NCBI GenBank assembly: GCA_002709045.1
Contig: PAPJ01000044.1
Span: 1-55,233 of the forward strand
DNA: 55,233 nt
DNA from: Planctomycetaceae bacterium
Lineage (GTDB): Bacteria; Planctomycetota; Planctomycetia; Pirellulales; Pirellulaceae
Direction of reading: 5' to 3'
Numbering within the stretch: position 1 is the stretch's first letter; each line of letters begins with the position of its first letter. The translations under genes and the position numbers were made by a program. Shown one piece after another: positions 8,803-18,737 of this stretch. The notes beneath the pieces are model-generated. The model was not told where the DNA came from and ran no database searches. It was given only the letters and a program-made list of their open reading frames with translations.

Positions 8803-9755
8803 TTCCAGTCCTTGGAGATTTCAACCGTTGCTATCTTCCGACCTTCGTCGGTCAGGAAGTTAAGCAGGTATTGAATCATCGCTTTCCTTAAACGCGGGCG
8901 CGCCATCTGCCATGTAATGGAACCTTCTGTGATGTCATTAAGTTGAATCAGGTGATAGCCGAATGTGGTTTTTACCGGTGCGCTAATTTCTCCGGGTTTT
9001 AGCTTAAAAGCTGCCTGATTAAATTCCCGGGGCATGGCGCCATCATATTCGATGCTGCCGACCAGTCCACCTTTCTTTCCGGTGGGACTATCTGAGAACT
9101 GTTTGGCAGCATCTGCAAACGTCACTTCGTTCTCATGAATCAGGTGAAGAATTTCTTTGGCTAAAGCCAGAGTTTGTGTTTCTGTTCTCAATGGCCGCTG
9201 CTGGATATGCAACAGGATTTGTGAGACGAGCAACCGGGTACCATCAAAATGGGTTCGTCTCTGCTTGAAGAAGTTTTCGTAATTACTGTCTGTGAGGAAT
9301 TGGTTGGAGTACTTTGGCCAGGAGAGTTGCCAGTCGATGCGGTGCTCAAGTTCTTGTCGATTGATGTGCTTTTGCTGAAGATAATCCGCAACTGTTTGAT
9401 TCTTCAAAGCAAGTCGTTTCTCCAATCGGATGATTTCCAATTGGATATCATCATGACTTGCACGTTGGTTAATTATTTCCAGATAAGCCAAAGCCAGCCG
9501 GCGCTGAATAGCACTTTCCAGAACCTGTCTGCGTAGTCGTTGATATGCGTCTGAGTCGCTCGGGGTGTCGCCGGCCAGCGATTTTAATTGAGCAAGCAGC
9601 GGGCCTTCGTAGATTCGATCCTGATTAATGGTGGCAACAACGTTGTCTGAGTTATCCTGTGCCGTTAGTGAACCCTCCGTTGGAGAAATTGCTGTCGCCA
9701 ACACCACGATTATCAGAACGGAGAACAGATGGTTCTTAAGGAAGAGGAAGATCAT
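8799..9755 (-). CDS. exported parvulin-type peptidyl-prolyl isomerase (PpiC/SurA-like)
   Basis: Envelope folding factor of 318 residues. An N-terminal hydrophobic signal (about 8-24) precedes a SurA-like helical N domain (about 37-160) and one parvulin domain (about 172-275). The parvulin domain shows the typical VSQILLHI, FADAAKQFSDSPTGKKGGLVG (split across 213-233) and FGYHLIQL elements. A short helical tail follows. There is one rotamase domain, whereas E. coli SurA has two. The start overlaps the end of the upstream gene by 20 bp, which suggests coupling. SurA-type proteins escort outer-membrane proteins, consistent with the diderm-like envelope of planctomycetes; the client here is unknown. 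Confidence 0.85.
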   Translation of the reverse strand: MIFLFLKNHLFSVLIIVVLATAISPTEGSLTAQDNSDNVVATINQDRIYEGPLLAQLKSLAGDTPSDSDAYQRLRRQVLESAIQRRLALAYLEIINQRASHDDIQLEIIRLEKRLALKNQTVADYLQQKHINRQELEHRIDWQLSWPKYSNQFLTDSNYENFFKQRRTHFDGTRLLVSQILLHIQQRPLRTETQTLALAKEILHLIHENEVTFADAAKQFSDSPTGKKGGLVGSIEYDGAMPREFNQAAFKLKPGEISAPVKTTFGYHLIQLNDITEGSITWQMARPRLRKAMIQYLLNFLTDEGRKIATVEISKDWK

Positions 9756-11043
9756 TTAGCTCAAACTTGATTTGGCGTTCCAGTAACAACGCCGGTGTAT
9801 GGTAATGAAACGTAAGTTTGTCCAGTTCCGCCGCTGAATCGAAGATATATCGATAAGTAACGGATTGTTTTTTTTGTGAAAGGGTTTCCCGACGGGGTTT
9901 TTCTATCAGCGTTTCCTTGTTGGAAACCAGGTAGACCTGATTGCGATTGGTCCATCCACGGTGAGATTCAAATGCTTTACCCGCATCGCGATAATGGATA
10001 TCCACTACCACTATGGTTTGCTGATCGGTCTGCTTTGCATTATTGACCGTTACCGTGACCCCTGCGCGTCGTTGTTGCTTTGGAAATGAAGAATTGAGCT
10101 GTAAATTGGAGAATTCGAAATGTTCCTGACGCCCGGGAATCATTGCTGAGATTGTCCCCTGTAGGACACGGAATTGTTCGGCATCTTTGCCCGGAAGCGG
10201 GAATGGAATCGCCACTTCGACCAATGGTGCGGTGCCTTCAACATTTAGCGTCTTCTCTCCGGCAATCAGCGGAGTCCTTTCCGTGCCGGTGTTATCAATA
10301 GTCTTCAGAGAAGACGTGTCGATAGTTAGGTAAAGTGGACGAACACGGGGTTCCCACGAAACCTGCAGTGTGATCGCACAGCGTGCTGAGTTGGGAATCC
10401 GCAGGGATCGACTGGAGTTGATCCTAACGGCAGCCATCCGAAAAGGACCCACATACTGAGCAGTATTTTCGCGATTTTGAATTTCTTCTAAGCGAGGTTT
10501 AACTAGGATTTGATTGGGATGAGGGGCAAAGTAGGGTTCGACATCCAGACCGGCTAAGTCCAGTATGTTGTCGAATGCCCGATAAAATGGCACGTCTTGC
10601 AGGTCTAATTCGATTGACTCATCAATATCACGACTTGTGATGACAAGATTACCGGTTTGTGATTCTAGTTCTCTGATTACATCCGGCAGACGGTAGACGC
10701 CGGAAAGGGAAAAACTTGATCCACCAGCAGTCTGGATGGCCACCTCCTCGTAAAGTTTCTGTCGAATACGATCCAAGCGTGTCCGGATTTCAGATGAATA
10801 GGGTTCCAGATCCGTCGGTAACAGATCCAGCACACGTGGCCCTTGAGCGATTAGCGCCTGTTCTGTTTGCTGGCGTTGTTGTAATTGATCACTATCGAGA
10901 AAAGGAATGGCTCTTTGTACGAATTCGGCAAGTTGTTGTTGGCTTTCTTTGTTACTTTTAGGCTGCTGCTGTGAAAGTACTTCAGCAGTGGCCAAAGGCA
11001 ATATAGAGAGTGCGAGCAGTGATGACAGGAACAGGCGATTCAT
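9736..11043 (-). CDS. exported protein with STN/secretin-N-like segment, planctomycete hypothetical
   Basis: 435 residues from the start at 11043, chosen because it opens a signal peptide (MNRLFLSSLLALSILPLATA); a longer frame would put 25 unlikely residues in front. The first ~100 mature residues are helical, with charged repeats resembling a HEAT-like start. The segment LDLQDVPFYRAFDNILDLAGL near residues 145-165 has the pattern of an STN / secretin N domain, and the C-terminal half is predicted beta-rich. Similar architecture is common among uncharacterised planctomycete proteins, as I recall. The function is unknown; an envelope role is inferred from the leader and from the PPIase encoded just downstream. 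It lies 7 bp after ribD. Confidence 0.6.
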   Translation of the reverse strand: MNRLFLSSLLALSILPLATAEVLSQQQPKSNKESQQQLAEFVQRAIPFLDSDQLQQRQQTEQALIAQGPRVLDLLPTDLEPYSSEIRTRLDRIRQKLYEEVAIQTAGGSSFSLSGVYRLPDVIRELESQTGNLVITSRDIDESIELDLQDVPFYRAFDNILDLAGLDVEPYFAPHPNQILVKPRLEEIQNRENTAQYVGPFRMAAVRINSSRSLRIPNSARCAITLQVSWEPRVRPLYLTIDTSSLKTIDNTGTERTPLIAGEKTLNVEGTAPLVEVAIPFPLPGKDAEQFRVLQGTISAMIPGRQEHFEFSNLQLNSSFPKQQRRAGVTVTVNNAKQTDQQTIVVVDIHYRDAGKAFESHRGWTNRNQVYLVSNKETLIEKPRRETLSQKKQSVTYRYIFDSAAELDKLTFHYHTPALLLERQIKFELNDLPLP

Positions 11044-11050
11044 GTGTCTA

Positions 11051-12166
11051 TTATACGTCGGGCGAATTGTTGTGGCTGACAATTCCGGAGATATAGATAT
11101 CGTCATCGATAATATCAACGGTTTGGTTTATTAGGTTGAGTGCATTCTGCATGTTTTCAATTCCTTCGCCCCCAATAGGGGAAGGAGCTGTTTCTGCTCC
11201 GACCATTTTAGGAGCGATAAAGACATGTGCTTCATCGATAAGGTTCTGATCCAGACATGCTCCGAGTAAAACAGCACCTCCTTCGATTAGCACGTTTGTA
11301 AAATTGCGATGCGCTAATTCCAGCAGGAGTTCGTTCAGGATTGTTTCGTTATTTTTAAACCTAAGGACTTCGACACCATGTTGTCGCAGGTCTTCGAGAT
11401 GGTTTCCATCCGCCTCTGGTCCGGCGGTCACGATGAGGGGTTGCTGATTTGCAGTGCTAACGAGATTGGAATCTAGTTTCAGTGCCGGAGTTCGGGCCAC
11501 GACTATTCTGGCTGCCATTCGGGGACCGGCGGGTCGAGCGTTGAGTGACGGGTTATCAGACAGTGCAGTTTGATGGCCAATCATCACGGCATCAACTCGC
11601 CCCCGTATCTGATGAACAATAGCTCTGGATTTATCATTTGAGATCCATTGGCTGGAACCCGTGTGCGTGGCAATTTTTCCATCGAGTGTCATCGCCCACT
11701 TTCCAATCACCCAGGGACGTTGGTTCAGTTGACGCATTATAAAAGGAGCATTCAACAATTCAGCTTCCTGTTGGGCAACGCCTGTAACGACTTCGATACC
11801 GGACTGACGTAATTCCTCGATTCCCTGCCCGTCGACCTGTGGGAAAGGATCCTGCATGCCGATGACAACGCGTTTGATACCGGATTTAATTACAGCCTGA
11901 CTGCAGGGTGGAGTTTTGCCGTGATGTGCACAAGGTTCGAGTGTGACATAGAGGGTAGCATCAGTGAGATCCACGCCTTGGCAACGGCTCAAGGCATTTA
12001 TTTCTGCATGCCTTTCTCCAAAGACTTCGTGCCAACCTTCGGCAATCAGTTCGTCGTTGATGACAATCACACAACCAACCAGAGGATTCGGTTCCACCGC
12101 CCCCTGCCCCCGACGTGCAATATCCAAAGCATATTGCATCCATCGTAGATCACTCTCGCTGGTCAT
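11051..12166 (-). CDS. ribD: bifunctional riboflavin deaminase/reductase RibD
   Basis: Catalyses two steps of riboflavin synthesis: deamination of the diaminopyrimidine ribosylamine phosphate, then reduction of its ribose. The N-terminal cytidine-deaminase fold carries the zinc site HAE (53-55) and PCAHHGKTPPC (78-88). The C-terminal reductase domain starts near 150 (RPWVIGKWAMTLDGKIA) with GSSQWIS after it and a conserved NVLIEGGAVL further on. The length of 371 matches E. coli RibD. No other rib gene is adjacent, so the pathway is dispersed in this genome. It follows the SEC-C/TPR gene by 24 bp and precedes an exported protein gene by 7 bp. Confidence 0.95.
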   Translation of the reverse strand: MTSESDLRWMQYALDIARRGQGAVEPNPLVGCVIVINDELIAEGWHEVFGERHAEINALSRCQGVDLTDATLYVTLEPCAHHGKTPPCSQAVIKSGIKRVVIGMQDPFPQVDGQGIEELRQSGIEVVTGVAQQEAELLNAPFIMRQLNQRPWVIGKWAMTLDGKIATHTGSSQWISNDKSRAIVHQIRGRVDAVMIGHQTALSDNPSLNARPAGPRMAARIVVARTPALKLDSNLVSTANQQPLIVTAGPEADGNHLEDLRQHGVEVLRFKNNETILNELLLELAHRNFTNVLIEGGAVLLGACLDQNLIDEAHVFIAPKMVGAETAPSPIGGEGIENMQNALNLINQTVDIIDDDIYISGIVSHNNSPDV

Positions 12167-12190
12167 TGAATGTTTTCCTTCTTAGGAGAA

Positions 12191-14299
12191 TTAATCAGGA
12201 ATCCATAGTCCTGATCCTTCGGAGTCTGCATCGTTGTTGGAGTCAGAACCTGGTGTCCAGATTCCTCCTTCGGATTGCCCGCTTGACGGACCGGCAGATG
12301 TGGCACGCGTGCCGTCCGGATTCATGACTCCCATCTGTACCAGTAAGCCATACAATTGCTCGGCAATACCGGGTTCGTTGATGTGATCGGTTTCCAGTTT
12401 GCGAATCAAATTAGATGCGGTTTGAGCTTCCTGATTCATTAGTCTTAAGGGGATTTCGCGAAGTAGCCATGCAGCAGGAGATTCACCGAGCGCGATGACT
12501 TCTGCCTTGGCCTGTTCCACAAGTTCCAGTCGTCCTTCAATAGAGTCCAGACTCTCTAATAAGGCTGCATAAACGTCGGGCATATTTACGTGTTCAGGCT
12601 TTTCATCACGTTCAATAATTTCCCTGGCGGCATTAATAAAACCGCGACGGAAACCAACAAAGAAGCAGCGTTGGTAAACATCACCTAACTGCTGTGTACT
12701 AAGTTTCTTGACGTCGTAACGAGCCAACCGGATGTCAGGTATCTGATCGAGATCAACGTCGGTTGGATCAACAGCTTCAATCGGCTTGAGACTCAGTAAT
12801 GTACGTACCTCATTCAGCGTGGCATTATGATCACGACACTGCAAATTGGATTCAATGATTAACAGGCATGCATCCAGTTTAATTCGTGCTTCGAAGTCGA
12901 CAGATGCTTCTTCCGGTGTCATGTCGTCTAAGGCAGCCAGTTTAATCTTGGGGAAAGTTTCGAGAAGACTGGTGTGGCGATGTTCCAGCGACAACGCCTG
13001 AATTTTGTCCTGTGGAGTGTCATCAGGAAAGACGGGATTCCACGCCATTGCGTCGGTGAGGACAGGTACTTGAGAAATCTCTTCGGTGGAATCAGGCTTA
13101 CCCAGATTCCCATTAGCAATATCGGCTAATATTTCACCGGCGGCCTGTTCGCCGCCGATCGAACTTGGCACAAGTTCGATGCGTGCTTCCCGGTCAGTCT
13201 GTTTACCAAACAGATAAATAGAGGCGATGCCTTTGGGAACCTCTTCAAGTGTCAGGTGAGCACCACTTTCAGGTTGTGGTCGGTCGGTGATAACAAAGAT
13301 ATTACGTGGCGGAGGGTTTTCCGGATCTTCATTAGAGTAGTCAGGAGAAGGGACAAGACGAGCCTGATCGCTGGCGACTAACAGCTCCTGCACTTTGTCT
13401 AAATCGGCAATGTTGTATGAAACACGATTGATTGGTTGTACGTCAGGATTAGATTGATTTTCCAACATCTGCGCGTATGCTTCTGCTTCGATAGCGTCGT
13501 CGGAGGAACTATCAATCGTAGTGATATATTCCCGCCATGCCTCGGCGCCTTCATCCTGACCTAGGTACGTGTTGAGCACAGCGATAGCTTTGAGAAGCGT
13601 TTGATCCCCGTTGTTCTGTTCAAGCAGATCTTCCGCTTGATCCAATGCCAGGAACCAGGCACCGCGCCGAGACAATTCGGAGATTTCGTCATAGGCCTTT
13701 GCATAAGGCACATCATCAGACTTTGAAGGTAAAGGAAGTCGTTGTTTGAGCAGCAGTGGATAGTCCGGGTTTTGTACGAACTGAAACATTCGCATGACTG
13801 CCTGCTGATTGCCACGGGAAATGGCAGATGCCAATGTCAGGTGGGAGAAAGCAGCGAACAGGTTGCCGGATGCGAACAACGCATCAGTCACGCCCTGGAT
13901 CGCTGGCAGGATCAATTGGGGAATTTGTTCAGTAGATGAATGTTCCAGACACCTTTGAACGTATTCCATAACCTTATGCGGCTCATCTGCGCTGGTGATC
14001 GCACGCTGAGCCCAGGCTGTGGAGTTTTCCGGTTCGATATCAAGAAATTCCAGTGCGTTTTGCTGAGCTTCATCAATTTGCCCGGTCGCCATGAGGGCAA
14101 TTCCTCTTAGTGCCAGCAGACAACCGAGATTGCCTTTCTCCTCAATCAGGCCATCGATTTTTTTGAGCGTAGCGATGTACTGTTCACCTTCGATTCCCGA
14201 AGAGAGTTTTTCGAGATCCTTGGCCATATCACTGCCACAACAGAATCGAATTTTGTCACCACTGCCGCAAGGACAGAAATCATTTGTTGAAATTGCCAT
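12191..14299 (-). CDS. SEC-C motif and tetratricopeptide-like repeat protein
   Basis: A 702-residue cytoplasmic protein. It starts with a complete SEC-C zinc motif (CPCGSGDKIRFCCG, residues 9-22), the element SecA uses to bind SecB and ribosomes. The rest is a long helical region with repeat-like spacing of A/L/G positions (for example GCLLALRGIALMATGQIDEA near 58-77), fitting TPR. The tail is Ser/Gly/Asp-rich and ends with two similar short motifs, GGIWTPG and SGLWIPD. No catalytic domain is visible. SEC-C plus TPR suggests a role in protein targeting or quality control, but that is inference. It is the first gene of the minus-strand run, upstream of ribD. Confidence 0.7.
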   Translation of the reverse strand: MAISTNDFCPCGSGDKIRFCCGSDMAKDLEKLSSGIEGEQYIATLKKIDGLIEEKGNLGCLLALRGIALMATGQIDEAQQNALEFLDIEPENSTAWAQRAITSADEPHKVMEYVQRCLEHSSTEQIPQLILPAIQGVTDALFASGNLFAAFSHLTLASAISRGNQQAVMRMFQFVQNPDYPLLLKQRLPLPSKSDDVPYAKAYDEISELSRRGAWFLALDQAEDLLEQNNGDQTLLKAIAVLNTYLGQDEGAEAWREYITTIDSSSDDAIEAEAYAQMLENQSNPDVQPINRVSYNIADLDKVQELLVASDQARLVPSPDYSNEDPENPPPRNIFVITDRPQPESGAHLTLEEVPKGIASIYLFGKQTDREARIELVPSSIGGEQAAGEILADIANGNLGKPDSTEEISQVPVLTDAMAWNPVFPDDTPQDKIQALSLEHRHTSLLETFPKIKLAALDDMTPEEASVDFEARIKLDACLLIIESNLQCRDHNATLNEVRTLLSLKPIEAVDPTDVDLDQIPDIRLARYDVKKLSTQQLGDVYQRCFFVGFRRGFINAAREIIERDEKPEHVNMPDVYAALLESLDSIEGRLELVEQAKAEVIALGESPAAWLLREIPLRLMNQEAQTASNLIRKLETDHINEPGIAEQLYGLLVQMGVMNPDGTRATSAGPSSGQSEGGIWTPGSDSNNDADSEGSGLWIPD

Positions 14300-14445
14300 T
14301 GAGTTTATCCGCAGATGTCTCGGTTAATTATGTTCCTGACTGCTGCTGTTGGGGCCTTCTTTCTGTCTAGCCCTACCCTATCCAGACTGTGTGGACGAGT
14401 AAGGATTTGACAGTTTGTTGCTCCGGAACAGATCCATAGAGTTCA

Positions 14446-14469
14446 GGATGACGTTTTACACGTCAATCC
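14446..14469. other. inverted repeat (9-bp stem with one bulge)
   Basis: GGATGACGT and ACGTCAATCC pair over 9 bp with a single bulged A and a 5-nt loop (TTTAC). There is no U-run on either side, so it is not a standard terminator. It may be an operator-like palindrome or part of a transcript leader. Confidence 0.4.
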
Positions 14470-14648
14470 TATGATGGTACCACGTTGGTGAAACACAGGG
14501 AATAAACCCCTAATACGCTCAATTGATATATTCCGCCCAACTTTTTCCCATGTTTTTGGAGGTTTAGGTAAACAGGGGAAATTGCTCCTCTGGATTCGTT
14601 TAGATTTGCTAAGCTCATAAACTACATTGACGTAGACGCAGTAACTGG

Positions 14649-14678
14649 CCGTCGGTAGGCTTTTATGCTTACCGATGG
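14649..14678 (+). promoter_or_regulatory. 12-bp hairpin in the probable 5' leader of the transporter gene
   Basis: CCGTCGGTAGGC and GCTTACCGATGG pair over 12 bp around the 6-nt loop TTTTAT. Two positions pair only as G-U wobbles when read on the plus strand; on the minus strand they would be A-C mismatches. That asymmetry favours an RNA hairpin in the plus-strand transcript, 53 nt before the TTG start. No U-run follows. Confidence 0.5.
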
Positions 14679-14731
14679 ACAATCTATGCGCGTAACTAAT
14701 TGATTACCGGTATGGAAGTCAGGATTTAGAA

Positions 14732-17700
14732 TTGCCCGACAAAGAACAATTACCATTGCTTAATCGTAAATCTCCGTTTCTTGGAGTGACCAATGCGCTG
14801 TTGGTTTTGATGTTAGTCTGTTTTCTCGTCCCCTTTGCTTTGCGTGGTTCTCGTACGGCAATGGAGAACATGCAGAATGACGTAAAAAACTGGTTGCCGT
14901 CGGATTATCCTGAAACTCAGGAACTCAATTGGTTCGGCAGTCACTTCATGGGTGAGCAGTTTATTGTTGTTACCTGGCAAGGGTGTAATGAGAATGACGA
15001 GAGTTATCAACTGCTGATTGAGAAGCTCAGAAATGAGATCTTACTTGATCCGGAGACCCTGCCTCCTTTGGATCCTAGATTAGAAGGTCTGGAGTTAGCA
15101 AAGGCTGAGTATGAAAGAGCCTATGCTGCGGAACTGTTTCGGGCTCGTGAAAAAGCGGATCAACTTGGACTCTACGCGCTGGATGACTACAACTTTGATT
15201 TCGCCGGTATGGGTGAAAAGTGGTTGCGCGGCAAGGACAACAAGTCTTACTTCATCACTGAAGATGGGAAGCTTTGGGTTTCCAAAGAGACGGATGATGT
15301 CATTGCGAATTTAAAACGGGCATTTCGTCGTGGTGTCCTGAAGGATATCTCTGTTGAGGCAGAGGTCATTGACCAATTTGGTGAGGACTTTCGCGAGACT
15401 GGCGAGTCTAACGATTTTTTTGATGATCCGCGTAAGTTAACCTCCCGTTATTTTACCTCAGTTCGTTCGGGCCCTGATGCTATTGAAGAGTTGGCAGGAG
15501 CCAATGGCGTTCTTCTTCCGCGCGGTCAGAATATGTCTGATGAAAATCGCCAGACTTATGCGGAGCAGTTGGCATATAGTCGCTTGACGGGCACCTTGTT
15601 CGCGCCAGTAAATCAAGCGGGTTTTGAATGGACACCGACTGCGTTTGTTGAGTTATTAAACGAAGATAAAATTGCCGAGTTTCCCGAGGGTTGGGAAACC
15701 AAACTGGATGAGTTCGTGAAAAAAATTCTCGAGGAGCAATTTGGCGGCGACCGTCAGGCTCTTAAGGCAGCCACTTCTTCTCAACGAGCTTCTCTCTGGT
15801 ATACATTTTTTCAGGAGTTAGGCGTACAAGCTCCGTCACGTCAGACCTGTATCATTGTCACACTCAGCGATATTGGTGAAGCGAATCTGAAAAAAGTTGT
15901 AGGACGAGGCATTGGTCGCGAACCTCGCGGAAAACTAGTCGTTTTGGCCGAAGAATCCGGAGTGACCGCTCCGCCTAAACCATCGATGGCACCATGGGCA
16001 AGAGAAACAAAGCTGGAAGGAAAAGTCATCCGCATGGGAGGGCCTCCGGTCGACAACGCCTCGATCGACGAAGAAGGCCAGATTACTTTAGGGCGATTGG
16101 TTGGCCTGTCGGTCATTCTGGGTGTGTGCTTGTCCTACCTGAGTTTCCGGAGCTTGAACGTTACCTTGATGGTCTTCTTTGTAGGTGGTGTCGGTGCCAT
16201 CATGAGCATGGCGATTGTTGGATATGCCGGTGGGATTGTTGACTCAGTTCTGCTGTCGATGCCTTCGCTGGTTTATGTGCTGGGGATTTCCGGGGCGGTT
16301 CACATTGTGAACTACTATCGAGATGCAGTCTTTGAAGAAGGAGAGCTGCGCGCCAGTGAAAGCGCTTTAGCTCACGGTGCCTGGCCCTGTACGATTGCCT
16401 CATTTACAACGGCACTCGGCTTGTTTTCACTTTATATCAGTAATCTTACACCAATTAAGAACTTCGGCCTCTACTCAGGTTTAGGCGTGTTGGCCACGTT
16501 AGTTCTGCTTTTTACGTATTTGCCAGCTGCTTTGAAATTGTGGGTACCGAAGTTTGATAAACCGCAAACGAAGAAAAACAAAAGTATTGAAGAATCGTTG
16601 TTAACTCGATTCTGGATGGCAGTTGGAGCCAGAGTTATGGATAACTACAAGTTGGTTATCTGTCTTGGGTTCTGTGTTCTTGGAATTTCGATCTGGGGCC
16701 TGACTAAAGTAAATATGTCGGTGCAGTTGTTAAAACTGTTTGACGGGCAAGCCAAGATTATCCGCGACTATGAATGGATGGAAGAAAACTTTGGTAAGCT
16801 CACTCCAATGGAAATGGTTGTCAAAGTGGGACCTGAAACGGCCCTGCCTTCGCGACAGCAACGTATCGACAATCCACCGACGACGGTTGATCAGCAGAAT
16901 CATCAAAAGTATCAATTGACGATGCTCGAACGCATCGAATTGGTGGAAAGTATTCAGTCGGCAGTAGAAGAAGTTTTTGGCGATCAGGGTCAGGATGTGA
17001 TTGGGCAGGGAATGTCGGCTGTGACGTTCGCTCCTGAACTACCTCCGGCTTCTTCCAGAACTACGCGTTCGACAACCAATTCGATTTTAGAGCAGAGTAC
17101 ACAGCAGTTGATAGATGAAGACTATCTTGCTTATGAGGCACTTGCTGGACAAGACAAGAATGAGTTATGGCGTATCAGCCTGCGCTTAGGAGCTCTGAAT
17201 GATGTTGATTATGGTGAATTTGTAACAAGCTTGAAGACGGTTGTTGAGCCAATTCAGATGGCTTATCAGTTTCGTAATTATTTGTTACATCGATTTGAAG
17301 CTGAGCGAGGTCAGGGAGCCGATCTTTACAACGCGGAAAATGTGTTCTTTGACAAGAATAAAGTTCTGATCATTGGAGCTGATCCAACGCGACCAATTTT
17401 GCAGGGTAGTAATGATTCGATCGAGGGTTCTTCTTCCGGTAATGTTTCAACGAGTGTATCGGTTGATACGGTTGGATTGTTTTCTAAGACGCTGAATTCA
17501 CTTTTGCTAGTCAAGGGCTTCTATAATCACCCCCGGCACCCCAGTCAGCTATGGTGGCTGGATCCGGAAAAAGAACAGGTCGCTGAGATGTTACAAGGAC
17601 TCAGCCAAGAACAATGGAAGTCGCGTCTGGCAGCTTATGATTACGTAATCGCAGTCAGCGACCATCCGCGGCTTGAGAAAAAAATGATCGCAGAAAACTC

Positions 17701-18526
17701 TGCTAACTTCATTGATATCAGTGGATTTAATGAGGATGGGCTGAATGGTCTTCCGAAGGTTCTGGAGTCATCCGCTAACACAGATGCCGGGTTTGATATT
17801 GTCTACACCGGTGTGGTGCCAATTGTTTATAAAGCTCAGAATGAACTGTTGAATAGTTTGATTGAGAGTATTGGATTGGCCTTTGTCATGATCGCGATAG
17901 TCATGATGGTCATGATGAGAAATGGAAAACTCAGCCCAACTAATCTGGCTAACATTCGTGGTGGCATGGTTTCGATGATTCCAAATGTCTTCCCGGTTAT
18001 TTTGGTGTTTGGCTTGATGGGACATCTAGGTGCGGCTCTTGATATTGGTTCGATGATGACAGCCAGTGTTGCCATGGGTGTCGCAGTTGATGATACGATT
18101 CACTTTCTGACCTGGTTTCGTAAAGGTTTGAATAAAGGTCTCGCCCGTCGAGGTGCTCTGATGCTGGCCTATCAGAGATGTGGTGCCGCGATGACACAAA
18201 CAACTTTGATTGGTGGATTGGGACTGAGCGTATTTGCTTTGAGTTCGTTTACTCCGACGCAACGATTTGGTGTCTTAATGTTGACGCTGTTGGCTGCCGC
18301 CTTGCTGGGTGATTTACTGTTCCTGCCGGCAATTCTTAGTAGTCCGCTTGGTAAGTACTTCGCTTCAAAAGAGACGATACAAAAGAATCAGCTGGAATTA
18401 GACCCGTCGTTTGAACGAGTCGGTGATGAGCGAACAACAATTGGTGGTCCGCATGATCATCTTGCTAATGAGTCCAATCTTGAACGTATTATTCGCCATG
18501 ATAAAGGGCATAAATACGAACAATAG
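14732..18526 (+). CDS. RND-superfamily (MMPL/SSD-type) transporter
   Basis: A 1264-residue membrane exporter. TM1 is near 19-38, followed by a large extracytoplasmic loop of about 400 residues, a helix bundle near 453-605, a helix near 635-657, a second large loop (about 660-1030) and a final bundle from about 1036. The signature VAVDDTIHF (around residues 1117-1125) holds the acidic pair typical of proton-driven RND proteins; MSMAIVGYAGG and SMPSLVYVLGISGAVHIVNYY are SSD-like. The start is TTG at 14732: the frame is closed just upstream and AGGA lies about 7 nt before it. Relatives export lipids, hopanoids or hydrophobic compounds. The acyltransferase and SDR genes downstream suggest a lipid, but the substrate is unknown. 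Confidence 0.85.
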   Translation: MPDKEQLPLLNRKSPFLGVTNALLVLMLVCFLVPFALRGSRTAMENMQNDVKNWLPSDYPETQELNWFGSHFMGEQFIVVTWQGCNENDESYQLLIEKLRNEILLDPETLPPLDPRLEGLELAKAEYERAYAAELFRAREKADQLGLYALDDYNFDFAGMGEKWLRGKDNKSYFITEDGKLWVSKETDDVIANLKRAFRRGVLKDISVEAEVIDQFGEDFRETGESNDFFDDPRKLTSRYFTSVRSGPDAIEELAGANGVLLPRGQNMSDENRQTYAEQLAYSRLTGTLFAPVNQAGFEWTPTAFVELLNEDKIAEFPEGWETKLDEFVKKILEEQFGGDRQALKAATSSQRASLWYTFFQELGVQAPSRQTCIIVTLSDIGEANLKKVVGRGIGREPRGKLVVLAEESGVTAPPKPSMAPWARETKLEGKVIRMGGPPVDNASIDEEGQITLGRLVGLSVILGVCLSYLSFRSLNVTLMVFFVGGVGAIMSMAIVGYAGGIVDSVLLSMPSLVYVLGISGAVHIVNYYRDAVFEEGELRASESALAHGAWPCTIASFTTALGLFSLYISNLTPIKNFGLYSGLGVLATLVLLFTYLPAALKLWVPKFDKPQTKKNKSIEESLLTRFWMAVGARVMDNYKLVICLGFCVLGISIWGLTKVNMSVQLLKLFDGQAKIIRDYEWMEENFGKLTPMEMVVKVGPETALPSRQQRIDNPPTTVDQQNHQKYQLTMLERIELVESIQSAVEEVFGDQGQDVIGQGMSAVTFAPELPPASSRTTRSTTNSILEQSTQQLIDEDYLAYEALAGQDKNELWRISLRLGALNDVDYGEFVTSLKTVVEPIQMAYQFRNYLLHRFEAERGQGADLYNAENVFFDKNKVLIIGADPTRPILQGSNDSIEGSSSGNVSTSVSVDTVGLFSKTLNSLLLVKGFYNHPRHPSQLWWLDPEKEQVAEMLQGLSQEQWKSRLAAYDYVIAVSDHPRLEKKMIAENSANFIDISGFNEDGLNGLPKVLESSANTDAGFDIVYTGVVPIVYKAQNELLNSLIESIGLAFVMIAIVMMVMMRNGKLSPTNLANIRGGMVSMIPNVFPVILVFGLMGHLGAALDIGSMMTASVAMGVAVDDTIHFLTWFRKGLNKGLARRGALMLAYQRCGAAMTQTTLIGGLGLSVFALSSFTPTQRFGVLMLTLLAAALLGDLLFLPAILSSPLGKYFASKETIQKNQLELDPSFERVGDERTTIGGPHDHLANESNLERIIRHDKGHKYEQ

Positions 18527-18737
18527 ATGTCTGCGCGCGCCTCTTTTACGGCGTTTCTGACTGGTCGAATATAGTGAATGGCTCTGAATTTAGACCCATT
18601 TTGCAGGTTGTGACGGTCATACCGCTGACAAACAGCAATGCTTATATTTGCCTTAAAAAAACTCTCGACATGTCCAGCGTCGCGCTTTCACAATTAAATA
18701 TTGAAGCATCTGTTCTTTAGTGGTAGAAGGCCTTTTT

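Larger units (their letters stand above)
14300..14731. other. divergent intergenic region with two hairpins
   Basis: 432 bp between the minus-strand SEC-C/TPR gene and the plus-strand transporter gene, so it should hold promoters in both directions. No convincing gene. Two clear inverted repeats lie here (14446-14469 and 14649-14678) and are listed separately. I could not pick out strong -35/-10 pairs. Confidence 0.4.

Noticed and set aside
14443..14682. 79-codon minus-strand open frame in the divergent gap
   Set aside because: No ribosome site or domain; it runs through both hairpins and looks like chance.
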